Below, one piece after another: positions 1-9,183 of a DNA stretch of 64,000 bases. Made by a program: the position numbers and the translations under genes. A model generated the notes under the pieces. It had not been told where the DNA came from, did no database searches, and saw only the letters and a list, made by a program, of their open reading frames with translations. Numbering within the stretch: position 1 is the first letter of the stretch; each line of letters begins with the position of its first letter. The DNA comes from Lactobacillus sp. ESL0677 (GTDB lineage Bacteria > Bacillota > Bacilli > Lactobacillales > Lactobacillaceae). The DNA lies in the NCBI RefSeq assembly GCF_029392875.1, contig NZ_CP113946.1:1240001-1304000 (forward strand), written 5' to 3'.

Positions 1-248
1 TCTTCAGCAATAGAATCTTGGGCTTGCTTCTTAGTACCTACAAAAAGAATAACGCCACCATCTTGAGCAACGGCTCTAACAAAAGCGTAAGCATCGTCTA
101 ACATCTTGATTGTCTTTTGCAAGTCAATGATGTAGATACCATTTCTTTGAGTAAAAATGTAAGGAGCCATCTTTGGATCCCATCTTCTAGTTTGGTGACC
201 GAAGTGGACACCAGCTTCAAGTAATTGTTTCATTGAAACTACTGACAT
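1..248 (-). CDS. rpsB: 30S ribosomal protein S2 (5' part only)
   Basis: The first 82 codons of rpsB; the rest runs off the left edge of the window. The translation begins [19 protein letters not shown] and continues through [12 protein letters not shown] and FVGTKKQAQ, all diagnostic of bacterial S2, which joins the small subunit late and helps recruit S1. The ATG (complement of 246-248) follows a strong AGGAGG ribosome site. The gene has its own promoter and a structured leader of about 120 nt, as expected for an autoregulated ribosomal protein. tsf would normally follow downstream but lies outside the window. Confidence 0.97.
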   Translation of the reverse strand, partial: MSVVSMKQLLEAGVHFGHQTRRWDPKMAPYIFTQRNGIYIIDLQKTIKMLDDAYAFVRAVAQDGGVILFVGTKKQAQDSIAE

Positions 249-370
249 AATAAATTCCTCCTATGGTTTTTAATCCTCTCAAGCGGTCATTTCAACATTT
301 CGCCAAGTGTTTGGCACCAAAATATTGATTGCTCTTGATGTGTTTTACCTGCGTGCCATATTCAGCACAC
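249..370 (-). promoter_or_regulatory. Structured rpsB 5' leader
   Basis: The transcript from the promoter at 377-405 would carry about 120 untranslated nt before rpsB. Two hairpins are visible: a 6-bp stem with one wobble pair at 351-356/365-370, at the very start of the RNA, and a 5-bp stem with a 4-nt loop at 302-306/311-315. S2 genes are often autoregulated through such leaders, but I do not recognise a named family here; the regulatory role is inferred. Confidence 0.4.
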
Positions 371-376
371 CATAAT

Positions 377-405
377 AGAATACTAAATTTTAGCTTAAGA
401 TGCAA
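377..405 (-). promoter_or_regulatory. Promoter of rpsB
   Basis: On the minus strand, TTGCAT (400-405) and TATTCT (377-382) are separated by exactly 17 nt. The promoter sits just beyond the stop codon of the methyltransferase gene at 408, so rpsB is transcribed on its own. Confidence 0.7.
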
Positions 406-407
406 GA

Positions 408-1439
408 CTAAAAATCAACTGCATGTTCATGCAGAAATTTTTCTTTCCATTGTCTTGGATGGTGCTTGAACCAGTATTCTCTCTTCAGTGCCAAATTCTT
501 ATCAGCGAATCTTTCGTGATAAATCATTTTAACCGGTCGTCTGACCTTAGTATACTTGGCGCCCTTACCTAAGTTATGGGCTGCCAGACGCTTTTTCAAG
601 TCATCTGTAAAGCCGCCATAAAAACTACCATCGCTGCATAATAAGACGTAAAAGAAATAATCCTTACTTTTTTGTCGCTTAGCCCTTTCTTCTGGGGTTT
701 CGCGGATAATACGTTGAATTGTCGGCAAAAATTCTCCATTCTGATCATGAACTTCAATTGCATCCCTTAAGATCAAACCATCGCTAGCTGTATGCTTAAC
801 TGCCTCAATGACGATTAAATTACTGTTATCTCCGCGGTGCGAAACAAAGGGCTGCACAAACTTAATGCTCAAGTCATGCTTCATGCAAAAATAGGCAATT
901 TCATTCAATCTCTCGGGCCGATGCACCATAAACATCTTCCCTTTCATCTTTAGCAGACTACTGGCAGCCTCAATTATTTCTTCAAGATTAATTAAAATTT
1001 CATGCCGCGCAATTGCCTTTTTTGGATCAGGATTAATTTCATGACCCGCGGGCACCTTAAAATATGGCGGGTTAACAACCACGACATCATAAGAATCCTT
1101 ACGTAAGAACTTGGCCACGTCCTTAACATTTTTTTGAAAAACGGTTATTCTATTTTCCATCTGGTTAAGCTCAATCGAACGCCGAGCTTGCGATGCAGCC
1201 TCCTCCTGAATTTCCACTGCATCGTACTTTGCCCGGTTAAAATACGCCATATACATACTGGCGGCGCAATTGCCAGCACACAAGTCAGCAACTTTTGACC
1301 GATCCCGAACTGCCTCTTTAGCTAGTGATGCCAAAAGCAAAGTATCTAATGAAAAACTAAACGCGGTTTTATCCTGAATAATCCTCAAATCATCACTATA
1401 CATATAATCAATTCGTTCACTATCTGCCAATTTCACCAT
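408..1439 (-). CDS. tRNA1(Val) A37 N6-methyltransferase fused to a GIY-YIG domain
   Basis: A 343-residue two-domain protein. Residues about 1-245 are a Rossmann SAM-dependent methyltransferase of the TrmN6/YabB type, with an [14 protein letters not shown]-binding loop and the NPPY motif of N6-adenine methyltransferases (VVVNPPYF). Residues about 260-340 are a small GIY-YIG domain of the YazA/UPF0213 type ([16 protein letters not shown], then [10 protein letters not shown] and ALKREYWFK). In Bacillus these are two adjacent genes (yabB, yazA); here they form one frame with no visible frameshift. The ATG at 1439 has AAAGGA 9 nt upstream; a GTG six codons earlier would place that ribosome site inside the gene. 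The methyltransferase probably modifies tRNA; the target of the nuclease-like domain is unknown. Confidence 0.85.
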   Translation of the reverse strand: MVKLADSERIDYMYSDDLRIIQDKTAFSFSLDTLLLASLAKEAVRDRSKVADLCAGNCAASMYMAYFNRAKYDAVEIQEEAASQARRSIELNQMENRITVFQKNVKDVAKFLRKDSYDVVVVNPPYFKVPAGHEINPDPKKAIARHEILINLEEIIEAASSLLKMKGKMFMVHRPERLNEIAYFCMKHDLSIKFVQPFVSHRGDNSNLIVIEAVKHTASDGLILRDAIEVHDQNGEFLPTIQRIIRETPEERAKRQKSKDYFFYVLLCSDGSFYGGFTDDLKKRLAAHNLGKGAKYTKVRRPVKMIYHERFADKNLALKREYWFKHHPRQWKEKFLHEHAVDF

Positions 1440-1444
1440 AAAAT

Positions 1445-1473
1445 TTTGTCCTTTCACCGAGCTTTGTTATAAT
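1445..1473 (+). promoter_or_regulatory. Promoter of plsC
   Basis: TTTGTC (1445-1450) and a consensus TATAAT (1468-1473) are 17 nt apart. The TATAAT is 29 nt before the ATG of the acyltransferase and overlaps the start region of the divergent methyltransferase gene. Confidence 0.55.
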
Positions 1474-1501
1474 ATTTTACAACAATTGGAGGAGTTTAAT
1501 C

Positions 1502-2116
1502 ATGTTTTATCATTTTATTCGCGTAGTTGCGCGATTTATTGTTTGGATCCTTAACGGTCATTTACATGTTTATCATAAAGAACGCATCCCTGAAGGTAAC
1601 TATATCTTAGCCGCCCCACACCGGACTTGGTGGGAACCAATTTTATTTGCTTTAGCCGCTAGCCCCAAGGAATTTATGTTCATGGCTAAAATTGAATTAT
1701 TTAAAAATCCAATTTTACGGTTTATCATGACTCACGCACATGCTTTTGCTGTTGACCGCAAAAATCCCGGCCCGTCAGCATTAAAAATTCCAATTAAGGG
1801 CTTAAGAAATGGCAACTTTTCCCTAATTATTTTCCCATCAGGCACAAGACACTCCACTGAACTTAAGGCTGGGACATTGGCAATTGCCAAATTATCGGGT
1901 AAGCCAATTGTCCCTGTCGTTTACCAAGGGCCGCTAACTTTTGGCAATTTATTAAAACGCCAACCACTTGATGTGTGCTTTGGTAATCCAATTCAAGTTG
2001 ATCGAAAAATGAAATTAAGCCATGAAAATGAAGCCGCATTTGATGAGCGTTTGCAAAAGGTTTGGGATCAGATTGATGCCGAGCACAATCCCGATTTTCA
2101 TTACGTTGCCAAATAA
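1502..2116 (+). CDS. plsC: 1-acyl-sn-glycerol-3-phosphate acyltransferase (PlsC family)
   Basis: A 204-residue membrane-associated acyltransferase that would add the second acyl chain in phosphatidic acid synthesis. Motif I reads PHRTWWEPI (about residues 38-46): the catalytic His is present, but the usual HX4D acid is Glu (HX4E). Motif III is FPSGTRHS in place of FPEGTRS, and motif IV is GKPIVPVVY. The N-terminal 20 residues are hydrophobic. The ribosome site is GGAGGAG, 7 nt before ATG. A strong terminator follows. The window also encodes plsX and acpP of the same pathway, but they are not linked. The family call is firm; the Asp-to-Glu change means acyl specificity should not be assumed. 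Confidence 0.88.
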   Translation: MFYHFIRVVARFIVWILNGHLHVYHKERIPEGNYILAAPHRTWWEPILFALAASPKEFMFMAKIELFKNPILRFIMTHAHAFAVDRKNPGPSALKIPIKGLRNGNFSLIIFPSGTRHSTELKAGTLAIAKLSGKPIVPVVYQGPLTFGNLLKRQPLDVCFGNPIQVDRKMKLSHENEAAFDERLQKVWDQIDAEHNPDFHYVAK

Positions 2117-2152
2117 AAAAGATTGAGTTCAATTAAGAGTTCAATCTTTTTT
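2115..2152 (+). terminator. Rho-independent terminator after plsC
   Basis: A perfect 12-bp stem (2115-2126 with 2141-2152) ends in a T tract. Its 5' arm includes the last bases of the plsC stop codon. Confidence 0.85.
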
Positions 2153-2194
2153 GTTAGTGTTAAGATAAATATATTTGAATGGAGGTATTTTAAG

Positions 2195-3373
2195 TTGTTA
2201 GAAAAAACTTTTTACAAAATGATGCTCAGTAGGTCGTTCCCGTTTCCGATTAAGGTTACCTATTGGGACGGCAAGAGTGAAATTTACGGTAATGGTAATC
2301 CAGACATTGAAATTATTTTTAATGAAAAAATTCCAGTTACCGCAATTTCTCGCAATGCTTCTTTAGCATTAGGTGAAGCTTACATGGACAAGAAAATCGA
2401 AGTCAAGGGTAGCTTGCAAAAATTAATTTGTGGTGCCTACGAAAGTTCGGGCAGCTTTTTGCGGTCAAATAAATTTCGTAAATTTTTACCAGAACAAAAA
2501 CACACCGAGGAACAAAGTGAAAAAGACGTCCAAAGCCATTACGATATTGGTAACGACTTCTATGAATTATGGCTTGACCCCACATTAACGTATTCTTGCG
2601 CTTACTTTACTGGGGACAATCAAGATAATCTTGAGCAGGCGCAAATTGCTAAGATTCATCATATTTTAAATAAATTACATCCCGAAAAAGGCAAAACGCT
2701 CTTAGATATCGGTTGCGGGTGGGGCACTCTAATGCTCACAGCTGCTAAAGAATACGGCCTAAAGGTAACTGGCGTGACGCTTAGCGAAGAACAATACAAA
2801 TTAGTGCAGAAGAAAATCTTCGATCAGAATTTGCAAGATGTGGCCGAGGTCAAGCTGGAAGATTACCGCGAACTTGGCGACAAACAGTGGGACTACATTA
2901 CCTCTGTCGGAATGTTTGAGCATGTGGGCAAGGAAAATCTGGCGCAGTACTTTAGTGATGTTGCCAAATATCTGAAAAAAGATGGTGTTGCACTAATCCA
3001 CGGAATTACCCGCCAGCAAGGCGGTGCCACTAATGCATGGCTTAACAAGTACATTTTCCCAGGTGGTTATGTTCCCGGCTTAACCGAAAACATTGAGCAC
3101 ATTATTGCCAGCGACATGCAAATTGACGACATTGAAATTCTTAGACGTCATTACCAACGCACGCTGGAAATATGGGATAAAAACTTTAACCAGCATCGTG
3201 ACCAAATTCAAAAGTTGATGGGTGAACGGTTTACTCGAATGTGGGACCTATATTTACAAGCCTGTGCTGCCTCATTTGAATCTGGTAACATTGACGTCAT
3301 TCAATATTTAATTACCAAGGGTCCTTCTGGTAAAAATCTCCCCTTAACTCGTAACTACATGTTAAATAAATAG
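2195..3373 (+). CDS. cfa: Cyclopropane-fatty-acyl-phospholipid synthase
   Basis: A 392-residue SAM-dependent enzyme that cyclopropanates unsaturated chains of membrane phospholipids; in lactobacilli this is linked to acid and stationary-phase tolerance. It has the family signatures [23 protein letters not shown], the SAM loop [11 protein letters not shown] and a CFA-type C-terminus ([19 protein letters not shown]). A longer reading back to an ATG at 2123 would start inside the plsC terminator. The true start is probably TTG at 2195, with GGAGG at 2181-2185 and 9 nt spacing. A strong terminator shared with the converging oxidase gene follows. Confidence 0.93.
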   Translation: MLEKTFYKMMLSRSFPFPIKVTYWDGKSEIYGNGNPDIEIIFNEKIPVTAISRNASLALGEAYMDKKIEVKGSLQKLICGAYESSGSFLRSNKFRKFLPEQKHTEEQSEKDVQSHYDIGNDFYELWLDPTLTYSCAYFTGDNQDNLEQAQIAKIHHILNKLHPEKGKTLLDIGCGWGTLMLTAAKEYGLKVTGVTLSEEQYKLVQKKIFDQNLQDVAEVKLEDYRELGDKQWDYITSVGMFEHVGKENLAQYFSDVAKYLKKDGVALIHGITRQQGGATNAWLNKYIFPGGYVPGLTENIEHIIASDMQIDDIEILRRHYQRTLEIWDKNFNQHRDQIQKLMGERFTRMWDLYLQACAASFESGNIDVIQYLITKGPSGKNLPLTRNYMLNK

Positions 3374-3377
3374 ACTC

Positions 3378-3421
3378 AAAAAAACAAGCAATCCAAATTA
3401 ACTTGGACTACTTGTTTTTTT
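3378..3421. terminator. Bidirectional terminator between cfa and the FAD oxidase gene
   Basis: The 11-nt arms at 3378-3388 and 3411-3421 are complementary, A-rich on the left and T-rich on the right, so the hairpin works on both strands. It lies between two converging stop codons. Confidence 0.8.
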
Positions 3422-3432
3422 AGTTTTATTAA

Positions 3433-4833
3433 TTACATTTTGAAAATTTTACCTGGATTCAAAACATCATTTGGATCAAATAAGGTCTTAATCTTACGCA
3501 ATAATTCGGTGTAATCATGACCGTAGAAGTCTTCGAAGTAACCAGCACGAGCATAGCCAATACCATGTTCACCAGACATATTACCGTCAAGTTCTTTAGC
3601 AGTCTTGTACAACTCACTAATTACCTTTTCACTTGTTTTGGCATATTCTTCATCATTCATTTCATCTGAGCAAAGATAAATGTGCAAATTACCGTCGCCT
3701 GCGTGACCAAAGTTTGGAATTCTAATATGCAATTCGGTTTCTAATTCTTCAATTCTATTCAAAACATCTGGAATGTGGTTAATTGGAACACAAACGTCGA
3801 TTTCATCCATCTTTGGTGTTGACTTCTGAATTGCTAGCAGCAATGCTTCGCGACATGCCCAAATCTTCTTAGCTTCAGCAGAATCAGCACTTAAAACAAC
3901 TGCTTCTTCAGCCTTAAAGTCTTTGACAGTAGCCAAAGTTTGCTCCAATTCAGCCTTCAATTCTTCATCAGTGAATGCGTCAAGGCCAACGATAATAAAG
4001 CCATCACCATGCTTAATTGGGAATTGGTCACCAGCATACTTTTCCCATAAGTTGATTACCTTACGGCCCATAAATTCAACGGTTGTTGGAACAACGCCAG
4101 ATTTTAAGATTGCAGGTACAGATTTAATAGCGTCATTTAAGGTTGGGAACGGAATAATTGCATTGATTGACTTGTGTGGCTTTGGATAAAGACGCACAGT
4201 TACCTCGGTAACAACACCTAATGTACCTTCTGCACCAATAATTAAATCTTTAAGTGAATAGCCAGAAGCCGACTTAACTGCCTTAGAACCAAGTTTGTAA
4301 AGCTTACCATCAGTCAAAACTACCTTTAATTCACGGATATGCTCTCTAGTAACGCCGTATTTAATCGCCTTTAAGCCACCAGCATTAGTTGAGATATTAC
4401 CACCAATTGTTGCCCAGTGCATTGCAGGTGCAGGCATATATGTAAATGGCTTGTCTGCCAAGTATTCCTCAATGTCCTTCAATCTGATTCCGGCTTGAAC
4501 AGTCATTGTCAAGCTCTCAGGATCATATTCAAGTACACGGTTCATTTTAACCATGTCGAGAGAAATACCACCATCAATACTTAAATTGGCACCCATTAAC
4601 CCAGTTGAATTACCGCGTGGAACTAGTGGAATGTTGTGATCACTGGCATATTTAACCACATTCTTAACCTCATCGTTAGTTACGGGTTGAATTACCAATT
4701 CCGGCATTGCTCTGACAGTCTTAAACTGATCGTGATCCCAGTGTTCAGTTGGTTTAGTAATGAACCGTTCGGGCTCAGAAATAAATTTACTTAAATTTTC
4801 ACGATCAGTTTGATCTATTTTATGATATTCCAT
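3433..4833 (-). CDS. FAD-binding oxidase, GlcD / D-lactate dehydrogenase family
   Basis: A 466-residue VAO-type flavoprotein with an N-terminal FAD-binding domain (about 40-215; LVPRGNSTGLMGA and IGAEGTLGVVTEVTVRL) and a C-terminal FAD-oxidase domain (about 215-465; NFGHAGDGNLHIY and MSGEHGIG, the usual metal/substrate-binding region). Relatives oxidise D-2-hydroxyacids such as D-lactate or glycolate. No partner subunit or Fe-S protein is encoded nearby, so the electron acceptor cannot be read from here. The start chosen is ATG at 4833, with GAAAGGA 7 nt upstream; a GTG six codons earlier would contain that ribosome site. Single-gene transcription unit. Confidence 0.88.
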   Translation of the reverse strand: MEYHKIDQTDRENLSKFISEPERFITKPTEHWDHDQFKTVRAMPELVIQPVTNDEVKNVVKYASDHNIPLVPRGNSTGLMGANLSIDGGISLDMVKMNRVLEYDPESLTMTVQAGIRLKDIEEYLADKPFTYMPAPAMHWATIGGNISTNAGGLKAIKYGVTREHIRELKVVLTDGKLYKLGSKAVKSASGYSLKDLIIGAEGTLGVVTEVTVRLYPKPHKSINAIIPFPTLNDAIKSVPAILKSGVVPTTVEFMGRKVINLWEKYAGDQFPIKHGDGFIIVGLDAFTDEELKAELEQTLATVKDFKAEEAVVLSADSAEAKKIWACREALLLAIQKSTPKMDEIDVCVPINHIPDVLNRIEELETELHIRIPNFGHAGDGNLHIYLCSDEMNDEEYAKTSEKVISELYKTAKELDGNMSGEHGIGYARAGYFEDFYGHDYTELLRKIKTLFDPNDVLNPGKIFKM

Positions 4834-4968
4834 TGCAATTTCCTTTCTCACTATAAAATTACAGATGTAATAAAATCATCATCTTCTAATTTACGCCACA
4901 ATGTAATCGCTGTCAACATTTTGACGAAAAAGCGTGACAAGACAGGTATGGCAATTACCACGTTAATT

Positions 4969-6750
4969 TTAATTCTGGTTTTGTAAAGTATACAAATTGT
5001 AGTAGTAACCTTTTTGTGCAAGCAATTCTTGATGCGTCCCGTGTTCAATAATTCTACCTTGATTAAGAACAATGATCTGATCGGCATCAACAATCGTTGA
5101 TAAGCGGTGGGCAATCGCTAATGTTGTTCGTCCTTGACGCAAGCGCCTTAGTCCCGCCTGAATTAACGTTTCTGTTTCCGTATCTACATTTGCCGTTGCC
5201 TCATCCAAAACTAAAATTTTAGGATCAGTTACTAGTGTTCGGGCAAATGAAATCAGCTGCCGTTGTCCTTGGCTAAATTCACTACCGCCTTCACCAACTT
5301 CAGCATGATACTTGCCCGGCAATTTTTCAATAAAGTCAGCTGCTTGAACAGTTTTTGCAGCCTGCTTAATCTGCTCATCAGTAATATCTTGATTATACAG
5401 ACGAATATTTGAACTAATATCGCCATAAAACATGAAGGGATCCTGCAAGACTAGTCCGAGCTTCTTGCGCAACTCTGCCTTAGGATATTTTTTAATATCA
5501 ACGCCATCAATTAGGACTTGCCCCTGATAAAATTCGTAAAAACGCATCATGACGTTGATAATCGAGCTCTTACCAGAACCAGTATGACCCACAATCCCAA
5601 GGGTTTCACCAGGATTAACGGTGAAAGAAATATCGTGTAAAATTTCATTTTTACCGTCATACGAAAAACTAACGTTCTTAAATTCAATCTTGCCGCGCGT
5701 AATGGTCAGTCCCTGCTGTTCATCTTGTTGAGGCTCATAATTAGTATCATCTAAAATGCGAAAAATTCGCTTACCAGCAACAATCCCATCCTGAAAGAAG
5801 GTCATCTGATCCATCAAATTTGAAATTGGATTAAAAAATTGTGAAATATACTGCGAAAAGGCGTATACCACCCCGGCAGGCACAAAAGTTTGCCGTAAGG
5901 GAAAGCCAAAATACATTAAGGTTAGCGCTAAGGCCAGTGAATAAAGCAAACTCGTCAATGGCGACAGCAGCAGGGAATTAAGGTTAATCATGTTAAAGCG
6001 CGTTTTCATTAACGCCGCATTCTCATGCTCAAAATTGCCAGTCATCCGTTTTTCTTGCTTAAATTGCTGAATTAGGGAAACACCCTCAATTGATTCATTC
6101 AAGTTAGTGTTAATTCGGCTTAATCGCTCACGATAATTGCGATAAAGCTTGGAACTGCGCTTGGAATACTGCCAAATAACGATTAAAGAAAGCGGTAAGA
6201 AGGCAAGCACAATCAGGCCAGCGAATACATTAGTTGAAAACATGGCAACTAATGCAGAAATAATAGAAAATAATGACAAGACAACGCTGGATAACACTGT
6301 CAAGAAGTTGCTCAGTGTCATAGTATCGTTAGTCACGCGCGAAACAATAGAACCAGCAGGTGTCTGATCAAAGTAACGCATCCCTAAGGTATGCAATTTT
6401 TTATATAATTCTGCCCGTAAACCTTCCAGAGATTTTTCAGAACCCAGAGCAAAAAAGTATTCGTATGTAAACTGCAAAATTCCTTTAATGACTGATCCAC
6501 CAGCATATAATAAACCGGCAAAAATAATTACTTGGGTTGTCACATCAGCTTTAACTAAATAATTATCAAGAAAGAACTGTAAGCCATAAGGCAGCAGCAT
6601 ATTGATGATGCTAACAAGCAGCGCACCAACTCCGGCAATAATCATTTCGTTCTTAAATTGCAGTACAAATCTGACAAGTCGTTTGAAGATTTCAAGTTGC
6701 TCTTTAACTGGAATTTCTTTTGACCAAACTGATTCGTTTTGTTCATCCAT
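4969..6750 (-). CDS. Heterodimeric ABC multidrug exporter, catalytic-site subunit
   Basis: A 593-residue half-transporter with six TM helices (about 35-320) and an NBD (about 350-590). Walker A is GHTGSGKSS and Walker B ends LVLDEAT, with the catalytic Glu. The signature is FSQGQRQ rather than LSGGQ, which matches the BmrD/LmrD-type partner of heterodimeric exporters. It starts 1 nt after the stop of the other subunit (6752-8506), so the two are translationally coupled. ATG at 6750 sits behind AGGTGAG; a GTG three codons earlier is possible. The substrate is unknown; drugs or lipid-like compounds are typical for the family. Confidence 0.9.
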   Translation of the reverse strand: MDEQNESVWSKEIPVKEQLEIFKRLVRFVLQFKNEMIIAGVGALLVSIINMLLPYGLQFFLDNYLVKADVTTQVIIFAGLLYAGGSVIKGILQFTYEYFFALGSEKSLEGLRAELYKKLHTLGMRYFDQTPAGSIVSRVTNDTMTLSNFLTVLSSVVLSLFSIISALVAMFSTNVFAGLIVLAFLPLSLIVIWQYSKRSSKLYRNYRERLSRINTNLNESIEGVSLIQQFKQEKRMTGNFEHENAALMKTRFNMINLNSLLLSPLTSLLYSLALALTLMYFGFPLRQTFVPAGVVYAFSQYISQFFNPISNLMDQMTFFQDGIVAGKRIFRILDDTNYEPQQDEQQGLTITRGKIEFKNVSFSYDGKNEILHDISFTVNPGETLGIVGHTGSGKSSIINVMMRFYEFYQGQVLIDGVDIKKYPKAELRKKLGLVLQDPFMFYGDISSNIRLYNQDITDEQIKQAAKTVQAADFIEKLPGKYHAEVGEGGSEFSQGQRQLISFARTLVTDPKILVLDEATANVDTETETLIQAGLRRLRQGRTTLAIAHRLSTIVDADQIIVLNQGRIIEHGTHQELLAQKGYYYNLYTLQNQN

Positions 6751-6751
6751 C

Positions 6752-8506
6752 TTACTCACCTACCTTTTCTTCTAATTCTTGTCTTCGCCACATCTCCGCA
6801 TACCAGCCATCGGCAGCCAATAATTGCTCGTGAGTGCCGCGTTCAACAATCTCGCCATCCTTCAACACCAAGATTAAATTGGCATTCATGACCGACGTTA
6901 ACCGGTGCGTTGCAATCATTGTCGTCTTGCCCGCACGTTCTTTACGCAGCGATTGCAGAATTGCCATTTCAGTGCGCGCGTCAACTGCTGACAGAGCGTC
7001 ATCTAACACCAGAATTTTACTTTGCTTAAGTAGCGCCCGCGCAATTGACATCCGCTGCTTTTGCCCGCCGGATAGTGAAACACCATTTTCACCAACTAGT
7101 GTCTTGTAGCCAGCCGGCATTGCCAAAATATCGTTGTGCAAGTCACTCTTTTTCGCCGCACTAATAATTGTTTCTTCAGGTGCATCAGCTTGCGAAAAAG
7201 CAATATTCTTTTGAATAGTTGTTGAAAAAAGATAATTATTTTGTGGTACGTAAGAGATTTGCTGCAAGAGGACATCAAGCGGTATTGTCCGAATATCATG
7301 GCCATTTAATGTTATCATGCCATCATACTTATCAAACTCGCGCAGTAGCAGCTGAATAATTGTTGTTTTACCAGACCCGACCTTGCCAACAAGTCCCAAC
7401 GTTTGACCTTTTTTCAGAGTAAAGTCAATTTGGTGCAAAACTGGTAGTTGCGGCTCATCAGGGTATGCAAATGAGTTTATCTGATAATTCAGATCACCAC
7501 TTAAATCATCAGCAGTGATACTTTGATCTGCATGCTCATCCGTGATTTGTGGCTTTTCATCAAGCAACTTTTCAACCCGATCGTAACTGGCGCTTCCCCG
7601 CTCTAAAATATTGAAGAGATAACCAATCGCAAACATCGGCCAGACCATGTTACCAATATAGGCAATAAAGGAAACTAGTTGACCAATTGTTAAGGTCTTG
7701 TTAGCAACCATTATGCCACCGTAAATAATCGTAATTGTATATGTTAGACCGATGATAATCGTTCCTAATGGGTCAAACAGAGCATCCCATTTAAAGACTT
7801 TTTTATTAATCTTGATCGTGTCATCAACCATCTGGTCAAAAGCAGCCGTATCTTCAGCTCCTTGCCCAAAAGTTTTGATAACCTTAATCCCAGAAACTGA
7901 CTCTTGCGTCTTATTATTTAATCGTGAAAATGCGGCTTGTGACTTATCAAAGGCATCATGCAACTGGTTACCTAACTGCCATGCACCCCATGCCAAAACC
8001 GGCAACGGTAATAATGCCAAAATCGTTAACCGCCAGTCAACAAAAATAATCATCGCGATCATGGTTGAGACACTCATAATTAACGAATCGACCAAAGTCA
8101 AAACACCAGCCCCTGCAACATCTTGAATTGCCGAGACATCATTTGTTGCGTGAGCCATCAAGTCACCGGTTCGGTGCCGTTGGTAAAACGTCCGGTCCAT
8201 TTCCATAAAGTGATTAAACAATTTTGAACGCAATTGTCGCTCTAATTCGGCCGCGCCACCCCAAATTTTTTTGCGCCAAAAATAACGGAAGCCATATAAC
8301 AGTAGTGCTGCCGCAATGATGGCTAAAATTAGGACACCATATTGCGCCCAACTAATATGTCCCTGGTCAAGCTGATCCGCCATTAAGCCCAATATCCGCG
8401 GTGGTACTAAATTAACTACCGAAGTTAGTGCTAAAAATGTAATGCCGACTAAATAGCGCTTCTTTTCCTTTTTAAAAAACCAACCTAATTTAAAAAATAT
8501 TCCCAT
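6752..8506 (-). CDS. Heterodimeric ABC multidrug exporter, degenerate-site subunit
   Basis: A 584-residue half-transporter with six TM helices (about 15-310) and an NBD (about 345-580). Walker A is GKVGSGKTT and the signature is canonical LSGGQKQR. Walker B ends LVLDDALSAVD, so the catalytic Glu is Asp, as in the BmrC/LmrC/TM287-like half. The pair with 4969-6750 is therefore asymmetric with one consensus ATP site. A longer frame reaches back to 8575 but runs through a terminator hairpin; the start used is ATG at 8506, with ATAGGAA 5 nt upstream. Confidence 0.9.
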   Translation of the reverse strand: MGIFFKLGWFFKKEKKRYLVGITFLALTSVVNLVPPRILGLMADQLDQGHISWAQYGVLILAIIAAALLLYGFRYFWRKKIWGGAAELERQLRSKLFNHFMEMDRTFYQRHRTGDLMAHATNDVSAIQDVAGAGVLTLVDSLIMSVSTMIAMIIFVDWRLTILALLPLPVLAWGAWQLGNQLHDAFDKSQAAFSRLNNKTQESVSGIKVIKTFGQGAEDTAAFDQMVDDTIKINKKVFKWDALFDPLGTIIIGLTYTITIIYGGIMVANKTLTIGQLVSFIAYIGNMVWPMFAIGYLFNILERGSASYDRVEKLLDEKPQITDEHADQSITADDLSGDLNYQINSFAYPDEPQLPVLHQIDFTLKKGQTLGLVGKVGSGKTTIIQLLLREFDKYDGMITLNGHDIRTIPLDVLLQQISYVPQNNYLFSTTIQKNIAFSQADAPEETIISAAKKSDLHNDILAMPAGYKTLVGENGVSLSGGQKQRMSIARALLKQSKILVLDDALSAVDARTEMAILQSLRKERAGKTTMIATHRLTSVMNANLILVLKDGEIVERGTHEQLLAADGWYAEMWRRQELEEKVGE

Positions 8507-8536
8507 TTTTATTCCTATCTGACTCAACACCAAACC

Positions 8537-8563
8537 AAAAAAAGGCGGGGAACAATCCCCGTC
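8537..8563 (-). terminator. Terminator after yneF, just before the ABC exporter genes
   Basis: On the minus strand a GC-rich hairpin (GACGGGG / CCCCGCC arms, 6-nt loop, one mismatch) is followed by seven Ts. It separates yneF from the exporter pair and rules out the extended start of the exporter subunit. Confidence 0.75.
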
Positions 8564-8583
8564 TTTGCTAGTCAATCTTAAGA

Positions 8584-8802
8584 TTAATTATTTTGATGCT
8601 TCATCATGTTCATCACTTGGTTAACCTTCTTGGCAGACGGTTTTTGTCCCATTTGTGACATCATCGCAACAATCATATCTTCACTGATTGGTGGATTTTC
8701 CTTAAAATACTTTTTCATATATGATCTTGCACCGTAAAAGCCACCAACGAGGCCGACTAACAATGCAACAATGATTAAAACAATTGCTAATGCCAAATTC
8801 AT
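8584..8802 (-). CDS. yneF: YneF family small membrane protein (UPF0154)
   Basis: A 72-residue protein with one N-terminal TM helix (about 3-25; [19 protein letters not shown]) and a conserved soluble tail ([21 protein letters not shown]) that identifies UPF0154/YneF. The function is unknown. GAGGAG lies 8 nt before ATG. It is downstream of ynzC on the same strand and closes that unit with the terminator at 8537-8563. Confidence 0.9.
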   Translation of the reverse strand: MNLALAIVLIIVALLVGLVGGFYGARSYMKKYFKENPPISEDMIVAMMSQMGQKPSAKKVNQVMNMMKHQNN

Positions 8803-8872
8803 AAAAATTAACTCCTCAAAATATCCAATAGTTATATCTTACCTAAACTTGCCTAAAATTTAAAGGTTAAAA

Positions 8873-9121
8873 TTAATCTTTTCTTAAACCTTTGCGTCTT
8901 TGGGCTTGCTTTGCCTTTTCAGACGTGATTTCTTTACCATTTTTATCAATGATGACCATATCTTCAATGTTTTGTTTAAAACTAGCACGGAAGTTTTTCA
9001 AAAATTCCTGATGTAATTTTTTACGTTCTTCTTCCTCTTCTTTAGTTAAATTGCCAGTCTTTTTTTTGCGATATAATTCATTAATGCGATCGATTGATTT
9101 CTTTTCTTCATCTTTAGTCAT
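8873..9121 (-). CDS. ynzC: DUF896 family protein YnzC (UPF0291)
   Basis: An 82-residue highly charged helical protein; the pattern IDRINELYRKKKTG, LTKEEEEERKKLHQEFL and the basic tail identify DUF896. In Bacillus a member lies beside lexA/yneA and is SOS-linked. Here the gene is also divergent from lexA across a 142-bp region with a LexA-type box, so similar control is plausible but unproven. The molecular role is unknown. Ribosome site AGAGGTG before ATG. Confidence 0.88.
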   Translation of the reverse strand: MTKDEEKKSIDRINELYRKKKTGNLTKEEEEERKKLHQEFLKNFRASFKQNIEDMVIIDKNGKEITSEKAKQAQRRKGLRKD

Positions 9122-9183
9122 TTTTACACCTCTATTAAAAAAGTCTACCTTATTTAACTCAAGAAAAAAAGTTTAAGTTCTTA

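Noticed and set aside
2123..2194. N-terminal extension of cfa to an ATG at 2123
   Set aside because: The extension is translated terminator sequence; GGAGG and TTG at 2195 give a normal CFA synthase N-terminus.
4851..5114. Open frame in the minus strand between the FAD oxidase and the ABC gene
   Set aside because: It overlaps the C-terminal coding region of the exporter in another frame, has no ribosome site and no recognisable domain.
8507..8575. N-terminal extension of the ABC subunit to 8575
   Set aside because: It reads through a GC-rich terminator hairpin; a better ribosome site precedes ATG at 8506.
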